NCBI GenBank assembly: GCA_015345905.1
Contig: JADDTR010000009.1
Coordinates: forward strand, 186,001 to 250,000
DNA from: Aotearoamyces nothofagi
Lineage: Eukaryota; Ascomycota; Leotiomycetes; Leotiales; Tympanidaceae
DNA length: 64,000 bases
Direction of reading: 5' to 3'
This document shows, piece after piece, positions 53,348 through 64,000 of this stretch. Positions within the stretch are counted from its first letter, which is position 1. The number at the start of each line of letters is the position of its first letter. A program made the translations under genes and the position numbers. The notes below the pieces were generated by a model. It had not been told where the DNA came from, ran no database searches, and worked only from the letters and a program-made list of their open reading frames with translations.

Positions 53348-55300
53348 ATGGAGGGGCAGTTTCCGCCTACCCGGGAAGAATTGTACCACGTGCAACTGGA
53401 CGTCAAGCACGTTCAGGCCGTGCAGATGAATCACACGGACAGGATACTACGACTAGAAAAGCGACAGGCAGACGATGCAGCGCTGAAGTCTGTCTGGAAT
53501 TCTCCCTTCCCCAGTGTTCTCAGTAGCACTCATCAACAAGGTAAATCTCTTCCGATACGTTCTAATTCATATATCATATTGATAATCATGCTTGAAGGTC
53601 CGGTTTCTACACCCTCAGCGGAAGTGTTTGAAGATTTTGACGACGAACAAGGCCAGAACCTATTAGGGAGCTTACATATCGAAGCAGATGAAGAGCCTGT
53701 AAGGCGTGGTGCATCGCGAGCTAATAGTGTTAGATTCGATGTAAGCGCAATTCATGGCTCCAACTGGGCAGAAGATTCTCCTTCCTCTGGCGAGTTTGGT
53801 CCAGCACGGCCAAATAGCGGGCTTGGTAGCCATCCCATGACGGAGCGTTCTCTATCGCACAAGTCAGATGGTAGGCATAGCTCGGCCGGCTATTCGGTCC
53901 ATTCGATTCACTCTGCACCTTCTGGCCGTACAAGTAGCTTAGGTCTTGACACTAACTTCATAATTGGTGGTCAAGACGATGATTCACCATTGGACATACC
54001 TGAACCGCCTCCTGGCTTCTTCATCCTAGGTACGGTGCCTTCTATTATACGCTGTTGGTTGAATGAGAACTTCTTTCATAGTGCCTTACTCTATGCTGTT
54101 GTCTGTACTGGATCTCAGAAGTCCATTTTAGACTATAGCCTTGTCAAGGAGCTAGCTCTGGTGGATCAACTTGAGAAGGATCCCACCGGCCATTATAATA
54201 TCAGACTCCCTGTCTATCTTCCTGAGGCTGTCGTAACACAACCATCTTCTCGGGCGACCAGCCCAGCACCACAACTACCCACCCTGAGTGCTAATTTCCA
54301 GGTGATTGGGGTTGACCAACACTCCACCTACGAACGCAACAAAATCATTCGGATTTTTCTAGGCAGCGACACTCTACGAGCGTATAGTGCAGATATACTT
54401 TTCTCTCAAAATCTCATGACCTTGTATGGAGATGATCGCAACAGAATTTCGGTTCCTTTCGTGAGACCTGAAGACGACAACATCTTCAAGAACCTTTGCA
54501 CAACAAACGTATCACCAGAAAAAGTCGGATTAAAAGCTACTGCGATACCGTTCACCCCTACAGAGCAAAGGCCAACAGAGAGCACAGCTATGAGTACTAC
54601 CGGCTCTTTCATTGTCGAAAAAGTAGAAGTTTCTGGTTTCCATGGTGGGGTTTCTGCTGCTGTTTCTTCTATTCCAGCTCGGGGATCTTCCTGCGCCGAA
54701 TGCACAGATACCCAGCTTCCGGATATAACGAATCATGATGAACTAGGACGAAAGATCAGGGCAGCAACTTCATCAGTAAGTTACGGGATGGGTAGTACAG
54801 ACAGTGACGATAATCGTGAAGATGACGTGAAGTCTAATCAACATACATCTGACGGTTCTGCGGTAACACACTCTGATCGACGGGGATCATCCGGAGGCAT
54901 CTGGGGGTCTTGGCGCAACAGCGGTTTTTCAAGTAATGGAGATGGCAATCGAGAAAATACATCTACAAGCGGTTACAACAGAGCTGGGCGTGGCGGAAGG
55001 AGTATGAAAGTCTTAAAGCCATCCAAAAGTTTCCAAACGAGTCGATCTACCTCAGCAGCGCGTACCGGGACAGCATATGAGCCCCCAACGCAACATGTTT
55101 CAGGGGAGGTAAGGCGGAAGAGTCAGACTGGAGTTTTGGAAAGTAACATCCCCCTCCGGTGGGAATCCAAAAGGGCAGTTTCCGATGAGAACGCACCAAT
55201 AGAAGCACGAAGCATCTCAAATGTCCCAAGGTCGTCGAACCCAATTGGAGGAGCTTCCGCGTTTGCTTGGATGAAAGTCAGTCAAGCGACTACAGAATAA
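53348..55300 (+). CDS. Conserved filamentous-fungal protein of unknown function, 2 exons
   Basis: Exons 53348-53540 and 53598-55300 give 631 residues; the 57-nt intron has no stop and is a multiple of three, but has a GTAAAT donor, a CTAAT branch-like site and a GAAG acceptor. A short N-terminal coiled coil (REELYHVQLDVKHVQAVQMNHTD, about 8-45) is followed by a disordered Ser-rich part and a folded core at about 215-385 (GFFILGTVPSIIRCWLN, FFHSALLYAVVCTGSQKS, IIRIFLGSDTLRAYSADILFS). The C-terminal 230 residues are Ser/Arg/Asn-rich. I recall filamentous-fungal homologues carrying a ubiquitin-hydrolase label, but no catalytic Cys/His boxes of that family are visible, so no function is assigned. 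Confidence 0.82.
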   Translation: MEGQFPPTREELYHVQLDVKHVQAVQMNHTDRILRLEKRQADDAALKSVWNSPFPSVLSSTHQQGKSLPIRSNSYIILIIMLEGPVSTPSAEVFEDFDDEQGQNLLGSLHIEADEEPVRRGASRANSVRFDVSAIHGSNWAEDSPSSGEFGPARPNSGLGSHPMTERSLSHKSDGRHSSAGYSVHSIHSAPSGRTSSLGLDTNFIIGGQDDDSPLDIPEPPPGFFILGTVPSIIRCWLNENFFHSALLYAVVCTGSQKSILDYSLVKELALVDQLEKDPTGHYNIRLPVYLPEAVVTQPSSRATSPAPQLPTLSANFQVIGVDQHSTYERNKIIRIFLGSDTLRAYSADILFSQNLMTLYGDDRNRISVPFVRPEDDNIFKNLCTTNVSPEKVGLKATAIPFTPTEQRPTESTAMSTTGSFIVEKVEVSGFHGGVSAAVSSIPARGSSCAECTDTQLPDITNHDELGRKIRAATSSVSYGMGSTDSDDNREDDVKSNQHTSDGSAVTHSDRRGSSGGIWGSWRNSGFSSNGDGNRENTSTSGYNRAGRGGRSMKVLKPSKSFQTSRSTSAARTGTAYEPPTQHVSGEVRRKSQTGVLESNIPLRWESKRAVSDENAPIEARSISNVPRSSNPIGGASAFAWMKVSQATTE

Positions 55301-55409
55301 AGCTCTCATTCCTATCTAGCTAGCAAGTCTAGTTCCATACCAAACTGGGAAGGTCTACATCCACGCTGATACCGTGTTGCGCCACTCATGTGTTTAATTA
55401 TGGAACCAT

Positions 55410-56279
55410 TTACATTTTACTGAGCAGGGTTTCCAAGATTTTCTTCGTATTTGAACTCGTGTCCTTAACCAACCCAGCAATTGCCTTGAACCTGCATTTA
55501 TTAGCATTCCACTCCCAAACACAGCGGCACACTCACTCTGGAATACTGGCATCTCCCATGCACTCATACAAGAAAGACTCGCTACTTGTAACAATGGCTC
55601 CTGCTGCTCTCAACCTTGCCAATGCAATTGGTATCTCCTGCGGATTACAACTGCTTACTCCATCTGCCAGCACATACACCTTGTGTCCATTTGCTAGTAA
55701 ATCCAATGCCGTTTGCGTAACACAAATATGGCTTTCGATTCCGACAATGGCGACCTCGGAGGGATTCTCCGAGTTAAAATGTACTGCGACTGGCGGAACC
55801 CACATGGAGAATGCGGTCTTATCAACGTGCTCGACAGCGTCTGGGATACATAGCTCGACGCAAGTCTCTCCAAGGTGTGCACGGCTTTGGGTAGTGGCGT
55901 AGATAGGGATTGAAAGAACTTTGGCAGCACGTATCAGCTTTTCAGTCGTGAGGATACTGTTGTTTATATTGTTGAATGGTTAATACTGGATATTCCCAAC
56001 ATACTTATAAATCATTGACTGACTATGACGGACATAAAAGCCATTTGATGTATGAAGAGGAAAATCCCTCTTACACTTTTTCATATTCCCATATTGCCTT
56101 CCTGAACTTCTCTTGGATGTCACATATGCTGTCTAGTTGTCAGCAGGCGGATAAAAGCTGGGTCGAGAGGCGGAGTCTGACAAAAGTGCAGGGCTATCTA
56201 TTCATCGGTGAGTACTAAATTGAGGTTATCCTTCGGGTATACATGACTTACGAAGGCGTCTTTTTACGTGCTCCGTCAT
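55410..56279 (-). CDS. Isochorismatase-family cysteine hydrolase, 4 exons
   Basis: Exons 56279-56252, 56132-56075, 55956-55537 and 55491-55410 give 195 residues, the usual length (about 200). The catalytic triad is present: Asp in CDIQEKF, Lys in HVDKTAFSM and Cys in GIESHICVTQTAL. The stretch ADGVSSCNPQEIPIALARL and the GDASIPEFKAI region fit the fungal isochorismatase-domain proteins of unknown substrate. The N-terminus is less sure: exon 1 joins to ...LHSICDIQEKF, lacking the NPAxFV segment common in relatives, and intron 1 (119 nt) is the longest in the gene. An alternative first exon is possible. It is convergent with the 53348 gene, 110 bp apart. Confidence 0.8.
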
Positions 56280-56651
56280 TATGGGCCTATAGGATTATCA
56301 ATTATGAAGGAGAATTATGTTCTGGAGGTTCGAGGTTCTACTGAAGTCGTTATACTATCTGGGGAAGCTTTGGTGGGGCCCCATCTTACCGAACGCTGGT
56401 GAGCGTGGCGGGCACGGCGGGGTACTCGTGCCATTCGGCATTCGGGCGTGCGGGAGCAAAATCACCGGGATTAAAATACCGTCCTATTAATTCCTTGCAA
56501 GAACATACTTTATATTATATATTACAAATGAAATAGCTGACCTCTATTACCAAAGGATTCACCACTAATCAATACCGAGCTACCGAGCTACCGATTTCTC
56601 ACGAGTTACTAAGGTATATAAATCTCAATATACATATACTGTTATGATATT
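56280..56651. other. Region between THI6 3' end and hydrolase start
   Basis: 372 bp on the same strand; presumably the promoter of the hydrolase and 3' UTR of THI6. No gene seen. Confidence 0.5.
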
Positions 56652-58325
56652 CTACTTGAAAGACACAGCTTCGACCCTGGCCCTCGCCAGCCAACCGAAA
56701 TTATTCTTGACAGAGCTGCTTCGTATTCTATTCAACTCGTCTATTAGAGCGGGAACAAAGCTACCTGGCCCCCTGACATCCTCGCGCTCTGCAGCATACT
56801 CTGCTGCAATTTCATAATGCAGAATTCCAGCAATTGCTGCAACAAGCTTATCCTCTCGGTGGACAGCCATCGTGGCTGAGATGATAGTTCCTAGGACACA
56901 ACCACTCCCTGTGATTCTGCCAAGGATTTCGTTCCCATTCTTTATAGCAAAGGTTCGTCGTCCATCACTCACGAAATCTGTAGCTCCTGTCATGAGTACA
57001 ACATTACGCTCCCTGGAAGCTAAGTCTCGGACAAGAGTTGCCTTTCCAGTAGCATCAAGCGTACTTATACCACTATCGACGCCATGTTGTTGGACTCCGA
57101 TATGTCCGTATACTGTCTTTATCTCACCCTCATTTCCCTTGATCAAATCGAGATATCCCCCCGACATGAGCAACTTAACAGCAGACCTTCGAACTGATGT
57201 GGCCCCTGCGCCAACAGGGTCGAAAACAATTGGCCCCCCTGTTGAATTATATGCCCGTAGTGCTATCAAGTAGTTCTGCAACCCCTCAGGGGTGACTGTC
57301 CCCATGTTAACAACTAACCCCCCGCCCAGCTTAGATAGATCTCCTGCTTCCTCGCCATAATTGGCCATGATGGGGGATGCGCCGATCGATAGAGCCACAT
57401 TTGCAGCAAAATTTTGGACAACGAGATTCGTCATGTTATGTGATAAAGGACTCTTATCATCGACTTCCTTTACCACGGATTGTACTTCCTTCAAGATACT
57501 TTCGACATCCTGTGCCCTTGAGGCCCTAGGTTTCTCTGCTACAGCAAAAGGTGGAGGAGAAGTTATGAGGGTTTTGAGATCTTCAGCTGCTTGCTTGGGA
57601 TCTTCGGCAGCAATTATGGCACTGACAATAGCAACCCCGTCAAGTTTTTTCTGTACGTCGGTCGACTGATACAAGACTCGCTGAATATTCCCAGCATTGA
57701 TGCCACCAATGCATACAGTCCTCACATGACCGTAATGGGGAGCTATAGCCTTTAGAATTGCCTTTGTACCTGCTGTACCAATGATATCCTTTGTATTTGC
57801 TTTTCTTTGAGGCTGTTAGGTTCAAGTAGAGTATGATTTTCAGGAAGGATGCTTACGTTGACGTAGTAAATACCGTGCCTACGCCCAAGTAGTTTGCTCC
57901 ATCTTTGCAAGCCCTTTCAGCTTCTTCAATCGAGGTCACTGTAACTCCGATGATAGCAGATTCCCCCAGCAAACGCCTTGCAGACTTGAGGTCTTCGTAA
58001 ATCAGTAAATAGTTTCTTGGGGGTTTATATTTAATATACCAATATCATCCTGCCCGATATGTACGCCTTCACAGCCGACGGCAAGTGCTACATCCACACG
58101 ATCGTTGATCAGGAGTGGCACATTATACTTCTTTGTGATAGCATGCAATCTCTTTGCAGTTGAGACAAGTACCCCGGTGTCACTAAGTTTCTCACGATAT
58201 TGAACGAGGGTCACTCCTCCTTTAAGAGCAGCTTCAACCACTTCCACGAGGTCCTTGTCTCCCAGAATAGCAGGAGTTGAGTCTGTTACAAGGTAGAGAG
58301 TGTAATCGACCTCAGTGGACGTCAT
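56652..58325 (-). CDS. THI6: Bifunctional thiamine-phosphate pyrophosphorylase / hydroxyethylthiazole kinase, 3 exons
   Basis: It joins the pyrimidine and thiazole halves of thiamine and phosphorylates the thiazole alcohol, the last steps of thiamine monophosphate synthesis. Exons 58325-58040, 57992-57857 and 57804-56652 give 524 residues, near yeast Thi6 (540). The N-terminal TIM-barrel half shows LYLVTDS, TLVQYREKLSDTG, LINDRVDVAL, GVHIGQDDI, YLGVGTVFTTST and CIGGIN. The C-terminal ribokinase-like half shows NLVVQNFAANVALSIGASPIM, GGLVVNMGT, DPVGAGATSVRR, KGNEGEI and GRITGSGCVLG (anion hole and catalytic Cys). No TPP riboswitch motif was recognised just upstream. It is divergent from TIF5. 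Confidence 0.96.
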
Positions 58326-59319
58326 CTTAGAAGATTAACCGTACAAGGACGAGAGGTAGGGGAAGAGTACAGTCATGGGATTTTTCTAGGACTAGATGAT
58401 GCGATTGATGCCTCATTACATGCCTTAAATATTAGCAGGACAAGGGCATGAGATCAATGAGCATTAGAAATAATCCATGGACATAATAACATAATATACA
58501 GCTACAGACACAGTTTAGTATGCAGTAGTAAAAGGTATACAGCAGCCATTACTTTGCCAAAAGCCGCATTCTTGCACGCATCTCTCTGCAGTGTTACTCG
58601 TAGAAGTACCTTCACGCCTCTCCAACTTGCCATCTGTCGCTTAGATCTTCTCGAAGCCGAAGTTCATCCGCACTAGTCCTATTGACGCGCGCACGTTCGG
58701 CAAGGTAAGTCCGGAGTGGAAATCTCGATGGATTACCTATTCATTTTTAAACTTCAAAGGAAACACTTTCTTTCTACTCCACTCTCTTCCACAATCGATC
58801 TGCTTCCTTCTACAAGAACACCAACCAAGGTTCCCATCATCAACCATCTTCTACTCCTCGGCCACACGACCCCATTAAACCCTTACGATCAATCTTCTAA
58901 AAGGGTTTACCAACAGTGGCCTTTCTCCCGCAGCCACCTATTCGCACAGAGGAAAACCTCAACCAACAGTTCATCCACAAAACCGACAGCACGTCAAGTG
59001 ACACACTGCGTTATATGTATCTCAAACCCAACGCCAACGACCTCAGACACCCGCCGCCTCTCGAGCTGCAACCATTTCGTATACCGCGGAAACCTTGTAG
59101 CCCCTACTTCAGTTCCAACGGCTAATTCGGCCTTTTCCACATTGTCAATCAACCACATGTTTCATTGAGCATTCGGTTTCCGCTCACGTTCAAGTCTACC
59201 AGTTGCTATTCACCTTCAATTGTGTCTGCATGTCACATGTCGAATCGTCCGGCTATCTTTTGGTTATAGACCCGATAAATTCCAGTAACCCCACGAATTC
59301 ACAATAAGCCTTCGCAATC
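58326..59319. promoter_or_regulatory. Divergent promoter and probable long leader, THI6 / TIF5
   Basis: About 1 kb. From about 58740 to 59310 the plus strand is rich in C/T and CAAC-type steps, as expected for a translated-gene leader; short frames there carry no signature and may be uORFs of TIF5. Confidence 0.5.
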
Positions 59320-60635
59320 ATGGCTACCATCAATATCCGTACCGATGTCAGCGACCCCTTTTACCGTTACAAAATGGAGAAGATCCAGTCAAAGATTGAG
59401 GGGAAGGGAAATGGCATCAAAACAGTCATTGTCAACCTAAGCAGTGTAGCTCAATCACTCGCTCGTCCTGGAGCATATGTCATCAAATACTTTGGCTTTG
59501 AGCTTGGTGCACAGACAAATACGAACCCGGCAGATGACCGTTGGATCATTAACGGTGCTCACGAAGCCTCCAAACTACAAGATTATCTCGATGGATTCAT
59601 TGCAAGGTTTGTTCTTTGCAAGAAATGCAAGAACCCAGAGACCGATGTGGTTATAAAGGATGGCCGTATCCTTCTTGATTGCAAAGCCTGTGGTCAACGT
59701 TCAGATGTTGATCTTCGCCTCAAACTGAGCGGATTTATTCTTAAAAACCAGCCGAAGAAGGGCAAGAAAGATAAAGCCGAAAAGAAGGCAGCTCGCAAGG
59801 CCCGTGAGAATGGTGATGCTGAAAAGAATGGCAGCCTTCATGACAGTAACTCTGACAACGGCTCCAAGGAGAATGGAGATCTGGGTATCGAAGCTGGTAG
59901 CGATGATGAACTGACTCGTCGTATCAAGGCTGGTGCAGAGGAGCTTGATGCGCCGGCCGAAGTCAAGGACCATGAGTGGACCGTTGACATGTCTGCCGAA
60001 GCTGTCAAGGCCCGCCAGCAGCAACTTCCTGATGACCTAAAGCAGAAGCTGGTACTTGGTGAAGATGATGACGAGGATGGAGAAGGCGGAGGCAACTCCG
60101 TTTACGATCAGCTTGGGAGCTGGATTATCGCGGAAGCTGAGGAAAAGGGTGACGTTTCAAAAGTTGATGATGTTCAGATTTACGTGAAGGCGAAGGATCT
60201 CGGTGTTGAAACCAAACATCGTACATTGCTCGTCCTTGCCCAAACCATCTTCGACGATAAGATTGTCAACCAGATCCCAAAGAGGGCAGGCCTACTCAAG
60301 AAGGTAAGACTTTTTTTATCTTCATTATAGTGGATTTGCTAATGAATTACTAGTTAGTTACTTCGGAAAGGCATGAGAAGGCTCTTCTTGGAGGAACAGA
60401 ACGATTCATCGGTATCCGTGGGAAGGAGAACCCAGATCTCTACAACCAAGTCTCCAAGATTCTTATGTTGTACTACAATGAGGACCTCGTCAGCGAGGAG
60501 GTTGTAACCAAATGGGGAACAAAGGCCAGTAAGAAATACATTGATCTCGCAACCAGCAAGAAGGTTCGCAAGTCAGCGGAGCAATTCCTGACATGGCTCG
60601 CCGAAGCTGAGAGTGATGATGATGATTCAGAATAG
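59320..60635 (+). CDS. TIF5: Translation initiation factor eIF5, 2 exons
   Basis: The GTPase-activating protein for eIF2 in start-codon selection. Exons 59320-60303 and 60354-60635 give 421 residues (yeast 405). The N-terminal domain has NIRTDVSDPFYRYKM with the GAP Arg, GKGNGIKTVIVN and YFGFELGAQT; the zinc finger is CKKCKNPETD...CKACG. An acidic/Lys linker follows, then the W2/HEAT domain ending in the aromatic/acidic boxes LTWLAEAESDDDDSE. Confidence 0.97.
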
Positions 60636-60921
60636 CGGCTACCTATCTGTGAAGAGCCTTTGTGTTGGCTTGTGTAAGGCTCCTTGTCGAGTTGATGAGA
60701 GGATCTTGTCTTCTGTTGACCCTTGGATCTTACCTTGCTTGTGAGACTTTTTTTTAGAACTTTTGGTTTCGTCAATGTCTTACACCTTGCTCATTTGTGG
60801 TTTTTGTCGCTTGTCAAAAGTGATGTTTACATTAATACAAAATCAAGTCTACTCTTTAACTAGTCACGTGCCTGGAATGCATTTAGAGCTGTGTATCTAG
60901 CGTGTACGGAGTAATCCGCCA
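60636..60921. other. Convergent intergenic region, TIF5 / TTI1
   Basis: 3' flanks; no gene recognised. Confidence 0.5.
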
Positions 60922-63900
60922 TTAAATGATATATTTTGACTCCACAACGGCGAAGTGATGTCCATGCAGTACTGGTGTAATCCTGCCTATATCTCGGCCC
61001 TGGTTGACCCCCATAAGCCAGACTGCGTCTGCGTTAACAACTGATAACGTACTTTGGATATCTTTTCTGCTATTAAGCTCTTCCGCCAGTATTTCTAGAG
61101 CATCGTCAAACATGGTATCCTCAATGTGAACATGTTCCACAACAGCAGCCAAGAATCGAATAAAGGACTCCCAAACCTGCCAATTCTGTGAATATATCCC
61201 TCGTCCATGGCGGCCCTTCTTCTCGGCAAAAGCCTTTGCCTTCACCTGCCTAATGAGCTTTATGATATCATGCCATTCAGTCTGTATTCTGGTGGACATG
61301 AAGTCTCCAGCGCTAATGCAGACTTCAGCTACTGCCTCTGAGGCAGCAATGACTACGAACGACTCCTCATCATAGAGCCTCTTGACAAGTACAGGCCAGA
61401 TATCATTGACTAGAGGTAGAAATTCGTCTTCGTTGTTCTGTAACGCTTGGCATGCGGTACCGATGAGACTCAGCAGCCGACGTCGAAGTAGGGGGGATTG
61501 ACTTGTCAAATAGTGCTGGCCCAGTTGAGCAATGCTCTGAACCATTGTGTAGACCTTGGTTGGCGGGGCTTTCCCTACCTCCCCGTCTCGTTCTGACTCG
61601 GCTTCAGCTTCTTCTCCGTCCTTGGCTGCCGCCGCCTCGTCCAAAAGGGTCTTTGCATCTTTCCACGGTATTGTTGGAAATCCTTGGTGCTCAATAGACT
61701 CTCTCTCAGTATCTTTTTTGGTTTTTTTCTCAAGAATACGTGCTACATCTCCTATCTGGAGGCCCACAGGCTTCATCTTGCGATGTGTAATTTCTGATCC
61801 GGATCTTATTCTTAACTGTCCTGATCTACCACTTTCATCGACAATCTCTCCAAGCACAGAAAAAAGACTATCAACCAGTCTAGGATATCCATGAAAGTTT
61901 TCCAATGCTGCGAAAATCGATCCAACAACATCATCCAAGTACGGTAGTAATGATGAGCCGGAAAGGCGAATCATCATTACCAAAACTTGGGGAGTTTGAG
62001 GAGATACATCGAAAGTATTGAGCTTTATAGAGATAGCATTGACCAAGTAATCTACGTTCTTGACAACCATATCACTGGTATTCTCGTATCCACAAGATTC
62101 AGATATTATGTTAAGAGTTGCAATAGCGTGCTCTCTAAGCTGAAGATTGCTAGAACCAAGTAGTTGTACGACCGGGAAGAGGGTGTCTACAAGGTCTGGT
62201 CGAAAAGCCTCCCCTAATCGCTCCGCTGAATATGCCACGACTTCCAGTCCGATAGCTTGAAGCCTCCAGTCTATATCATCTTCAGAGAGTGTATTCACAG
62301 AAATGGCATAGAGCTCTTCCATGACAAGCTCTCGCTCACTAAACGATGTTATAGTGGGACTTAGGAAGGCATCCAGATCTGATGACTTGTTTGTGCCAGA
62401 TCTGAGGAGTTGAAACGATAACCACAACGCCGAGATGAGGTTGTTTCCAGTTGAGTTCCTCACGTATTCGAGCATTTCACTGGCCATTTTGACTTGCATT
62501 TCCGGTGAGCCAACATTGGTGATGAGATTATCAAACTTTTCACGTGTGTGTACTTGGCTTTCATGAGGCATCACGATTGGATGATAGTGCCTAGCCAGAG
62601 CTAGCTGGTTTAATGCCAATGAGGCTTGGGAGTCATCAGCCGTCTCCTCAAGCCTATTCCCGGACGGTAATTCGAGCATGCTCACAACACTATTCCGAAG
62701 GGATTCGGCTAATGCATCATCAAGAATACCCGAATCCATGTCGAGACCCCACAGGAGGTTATGGCCCTGGGATAGTTGTTGAAGAATAGATATTTTGGAT
62801 GATTCATCATTTGATTGCATGACTCTTGGGAGACTAGTCACCCAGTTATACACAGTGCCTTTTATAAGTTCCGCAATAGAGGGATGTATAGTAGCGAGGT
62901 CTTTCAAGCTGGTCTCCTTGGCAAACCCTTTTTCCTCGGGGTCGGCACTTATAAGAGTCATCGAGGTTTCAACAAGCAAATGTGCTGAGTCCGACAGTGA
63001 CGTGTGACATTCATCCAAGAGAATCAGGCATGTCTTTGAGAGTTCCTGACGAACTTGTTGGTTTCCATGGCTGCGGAGTTTTATGACGTTCGCTAAGGCA
63101 AGCTTGATCTGAGCTGCACTAGCCTTGAGCCATGACTTTGTGAGGACTTTGGCTTCATCCCCAGATTCCTTCAGATTCCTTACATTTACGTCACTGACAA
63201 TGGCAAGAAGCACGACTCGAAGCGCCTCCAATGCGTTGATTAAGACTTTTCGTGACCGCGGAGCTCTTGTACTTGGCACGAGACATCTCGTTAATGCAGA
63301 TATCGTCCCTGGTAGGAAGGTTGAAAGAGCTTGTTGGTCTTTGATACATGACCACATAGATTTGAGTGCATTTAGCGCCTCCAGCTGAACGTCTGGAGAA
63401 GGTCCATCAGTAATGCCATCTAGCACAACTGACAAACATTGACCAATCGCAGGTATTGTAGATACTTCTATTAGGGACGCTGACCCTTTCGGTGTGCGTT
63501 GAAGGTCTTGAAAAAGGAAGGATAGCGAGCCGAAAGCTTCTATCTTCAGTTCCTCTGATATCACAGGCATAGCTGGACCTCCTCCAGCAAACATTGTCAA
63601 CAGCAGCAGAAGTTGCTGTGCCAGCTCAATCGCGATAGTCCTCCAGGCATATTCGAGGAGAATTCGTAGGCATTTTGTCGCAAGCTCTGCAAGAATACCG
63701 GGATTCTTTTGGCATTCTCGAAGAACGTGTGAGAGTGGGAAAAAGACATAATCCGCAAGCTTCTCATCGAAGACTCCATCGCTGCGTCTACACCTCCGTT
63801 GAAGGACATCGAGTAGTCTAGCGGTTGCTTCTCGCAGAGCTTTCGAGCTGTCAGGGCTTCCATGTTTCTTCAGCGCAAGCTGACTCAACCTGACGCAAAA

Positions 63901-64000
63901 AGGTTTGAGCTGTAGCGAATTAGTTATGTCATGACGGCAACCAGGATAGGCCTAGACTTACCTCTTGGAAGAGCTCATTTCTTGCTGCCCGAGCTACGCT
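60922..64000 (-). CDS. TTI1: TTI1, TEL2-interacting HEAT-repeat protein, partial at window edge
   Basis: Part of the Tel2-Tti1-Tti2 (TTT) complex that matures PIKK kinases such as TOR, ATM and ATR. Visible exons are 64000-63962 (open to the edge) and 63909-60922, at least 1008 residues. The first visible residues, ARNELFQELKPFCVRLSQLAL, match the usual start of Tti1, so only a few N-terminal residues should be missing. The rest is continuous HEAT-type helices (for example VQLEALNALKSMWS, LREHAIATLNIISESCG, LVKRLYDEESFVVIAASEAVAEV). A Lys/Glu/Ala linker lies at about residue 760-790. It is convergent with TIF5. Confidence 0.9.

Noticed and set aside
58326-58450. Possible TPP riboswitch upstream of THI6
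   Set aside because: The conserved CUGAGA and ACCUGA elements were not found on the transcribed strand.
1-64000. Biosynthetic cluster, prophage-like or CRISPR structure
   Set aside because: Genes are unrelated housekeeping types in mixed orientation; no spaced repeats or clustered tailoring enzymes were seen.

Overview
This window is nuclear DNA of a filamentous ascomycete (Pezizomycotina). The evidence is a dense set of single-copy fungal housekeeping genes, short introns of about 50-100 nt with GT-AG ends and CTAAC/CTGAC-type branch sites, and an AT-rich, TpA-dominated island that looks like repeat-induced point mutation (RIP). The class cannot be fixed from sequence alone. No rRNA, tRNA, CRISPR array or intact mobile element was recognised. 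All reading is by eye; exon coordinates come from splice-site and reading-frame consistency plus family knowledge.

Layout. 0-8.3 kb: a short-chain dehydrogenase, then about 3.3 kb without a convincing gene (AT-rich decayed island, tandem repeats), then a large conserved fungal protein. 8.3-20 kb: the pseudo-carboxypeptidase ECM14 (-), a SYT1-type Sec7/PH Arf exchange factor (+), mitochondrial beta-ketoacyl-ACP synthase CEM1 (-), and the catalytic subunit of protein kinase A (-), preceded by about 2.1 kb rich in simple repeats. 22-29 kb: a head-to-head NFKBIL1-like / NSRP1-like pair, a ZRT3-type zinc transporter (-), and mitochondrial nuclease NUC1 (+). 29-41 kb is compact: PEX8-like peroxin, TMEM170-like membrane protein, maltose-acetyltransferase-like enzyme, isoprenylcysteine methyltransferase STE14, DGAT1-type acyltransferase, polyadenylation factor PFS2, TIM13 and an L-type lectin cargo receptor. 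42-51 kb: a Gly/Ser/Asn/Tyr-rich protein built from micro-exons, splicing factor CWC15, exosome subunit RRP45 and a CLC chloride channel with CBS domains. 53-64 kb: a conserved fungal protein, an isochorismatase-family hydrolase, bifunctional THI6, translation factor eIF5 and a TTI1 HEAT-repeat protein running off the right edge.

The genes do not form one pathway or cluster. Loose themes are RNA processing (NSRP1-like, NFKBIL1-like, PFS2, CWC15, RRP45), organelle biogenesis (PEX8, TIM13, CEM1, NUC1) and membrane traffic or transport (SYT1, lectin, ZRT3, CLC). Several genes (TIM13, CWC15, the Gly/Ser/Asn-rich gene, and the last exon of PKA) are visible only after splicing by hand.

The observations most worth a second look are the Gly/Ser/Asn/Tyr-rich protein with three consecutive frame-neutral micro-exons, an 85-bp diverged copy of SYT1 exon 1 lying 13.8 kb away, a GC-AG intron in the zinc transporter, and the repeat-laden region upstream of PKA. 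No clearly new multi-gene system was found.
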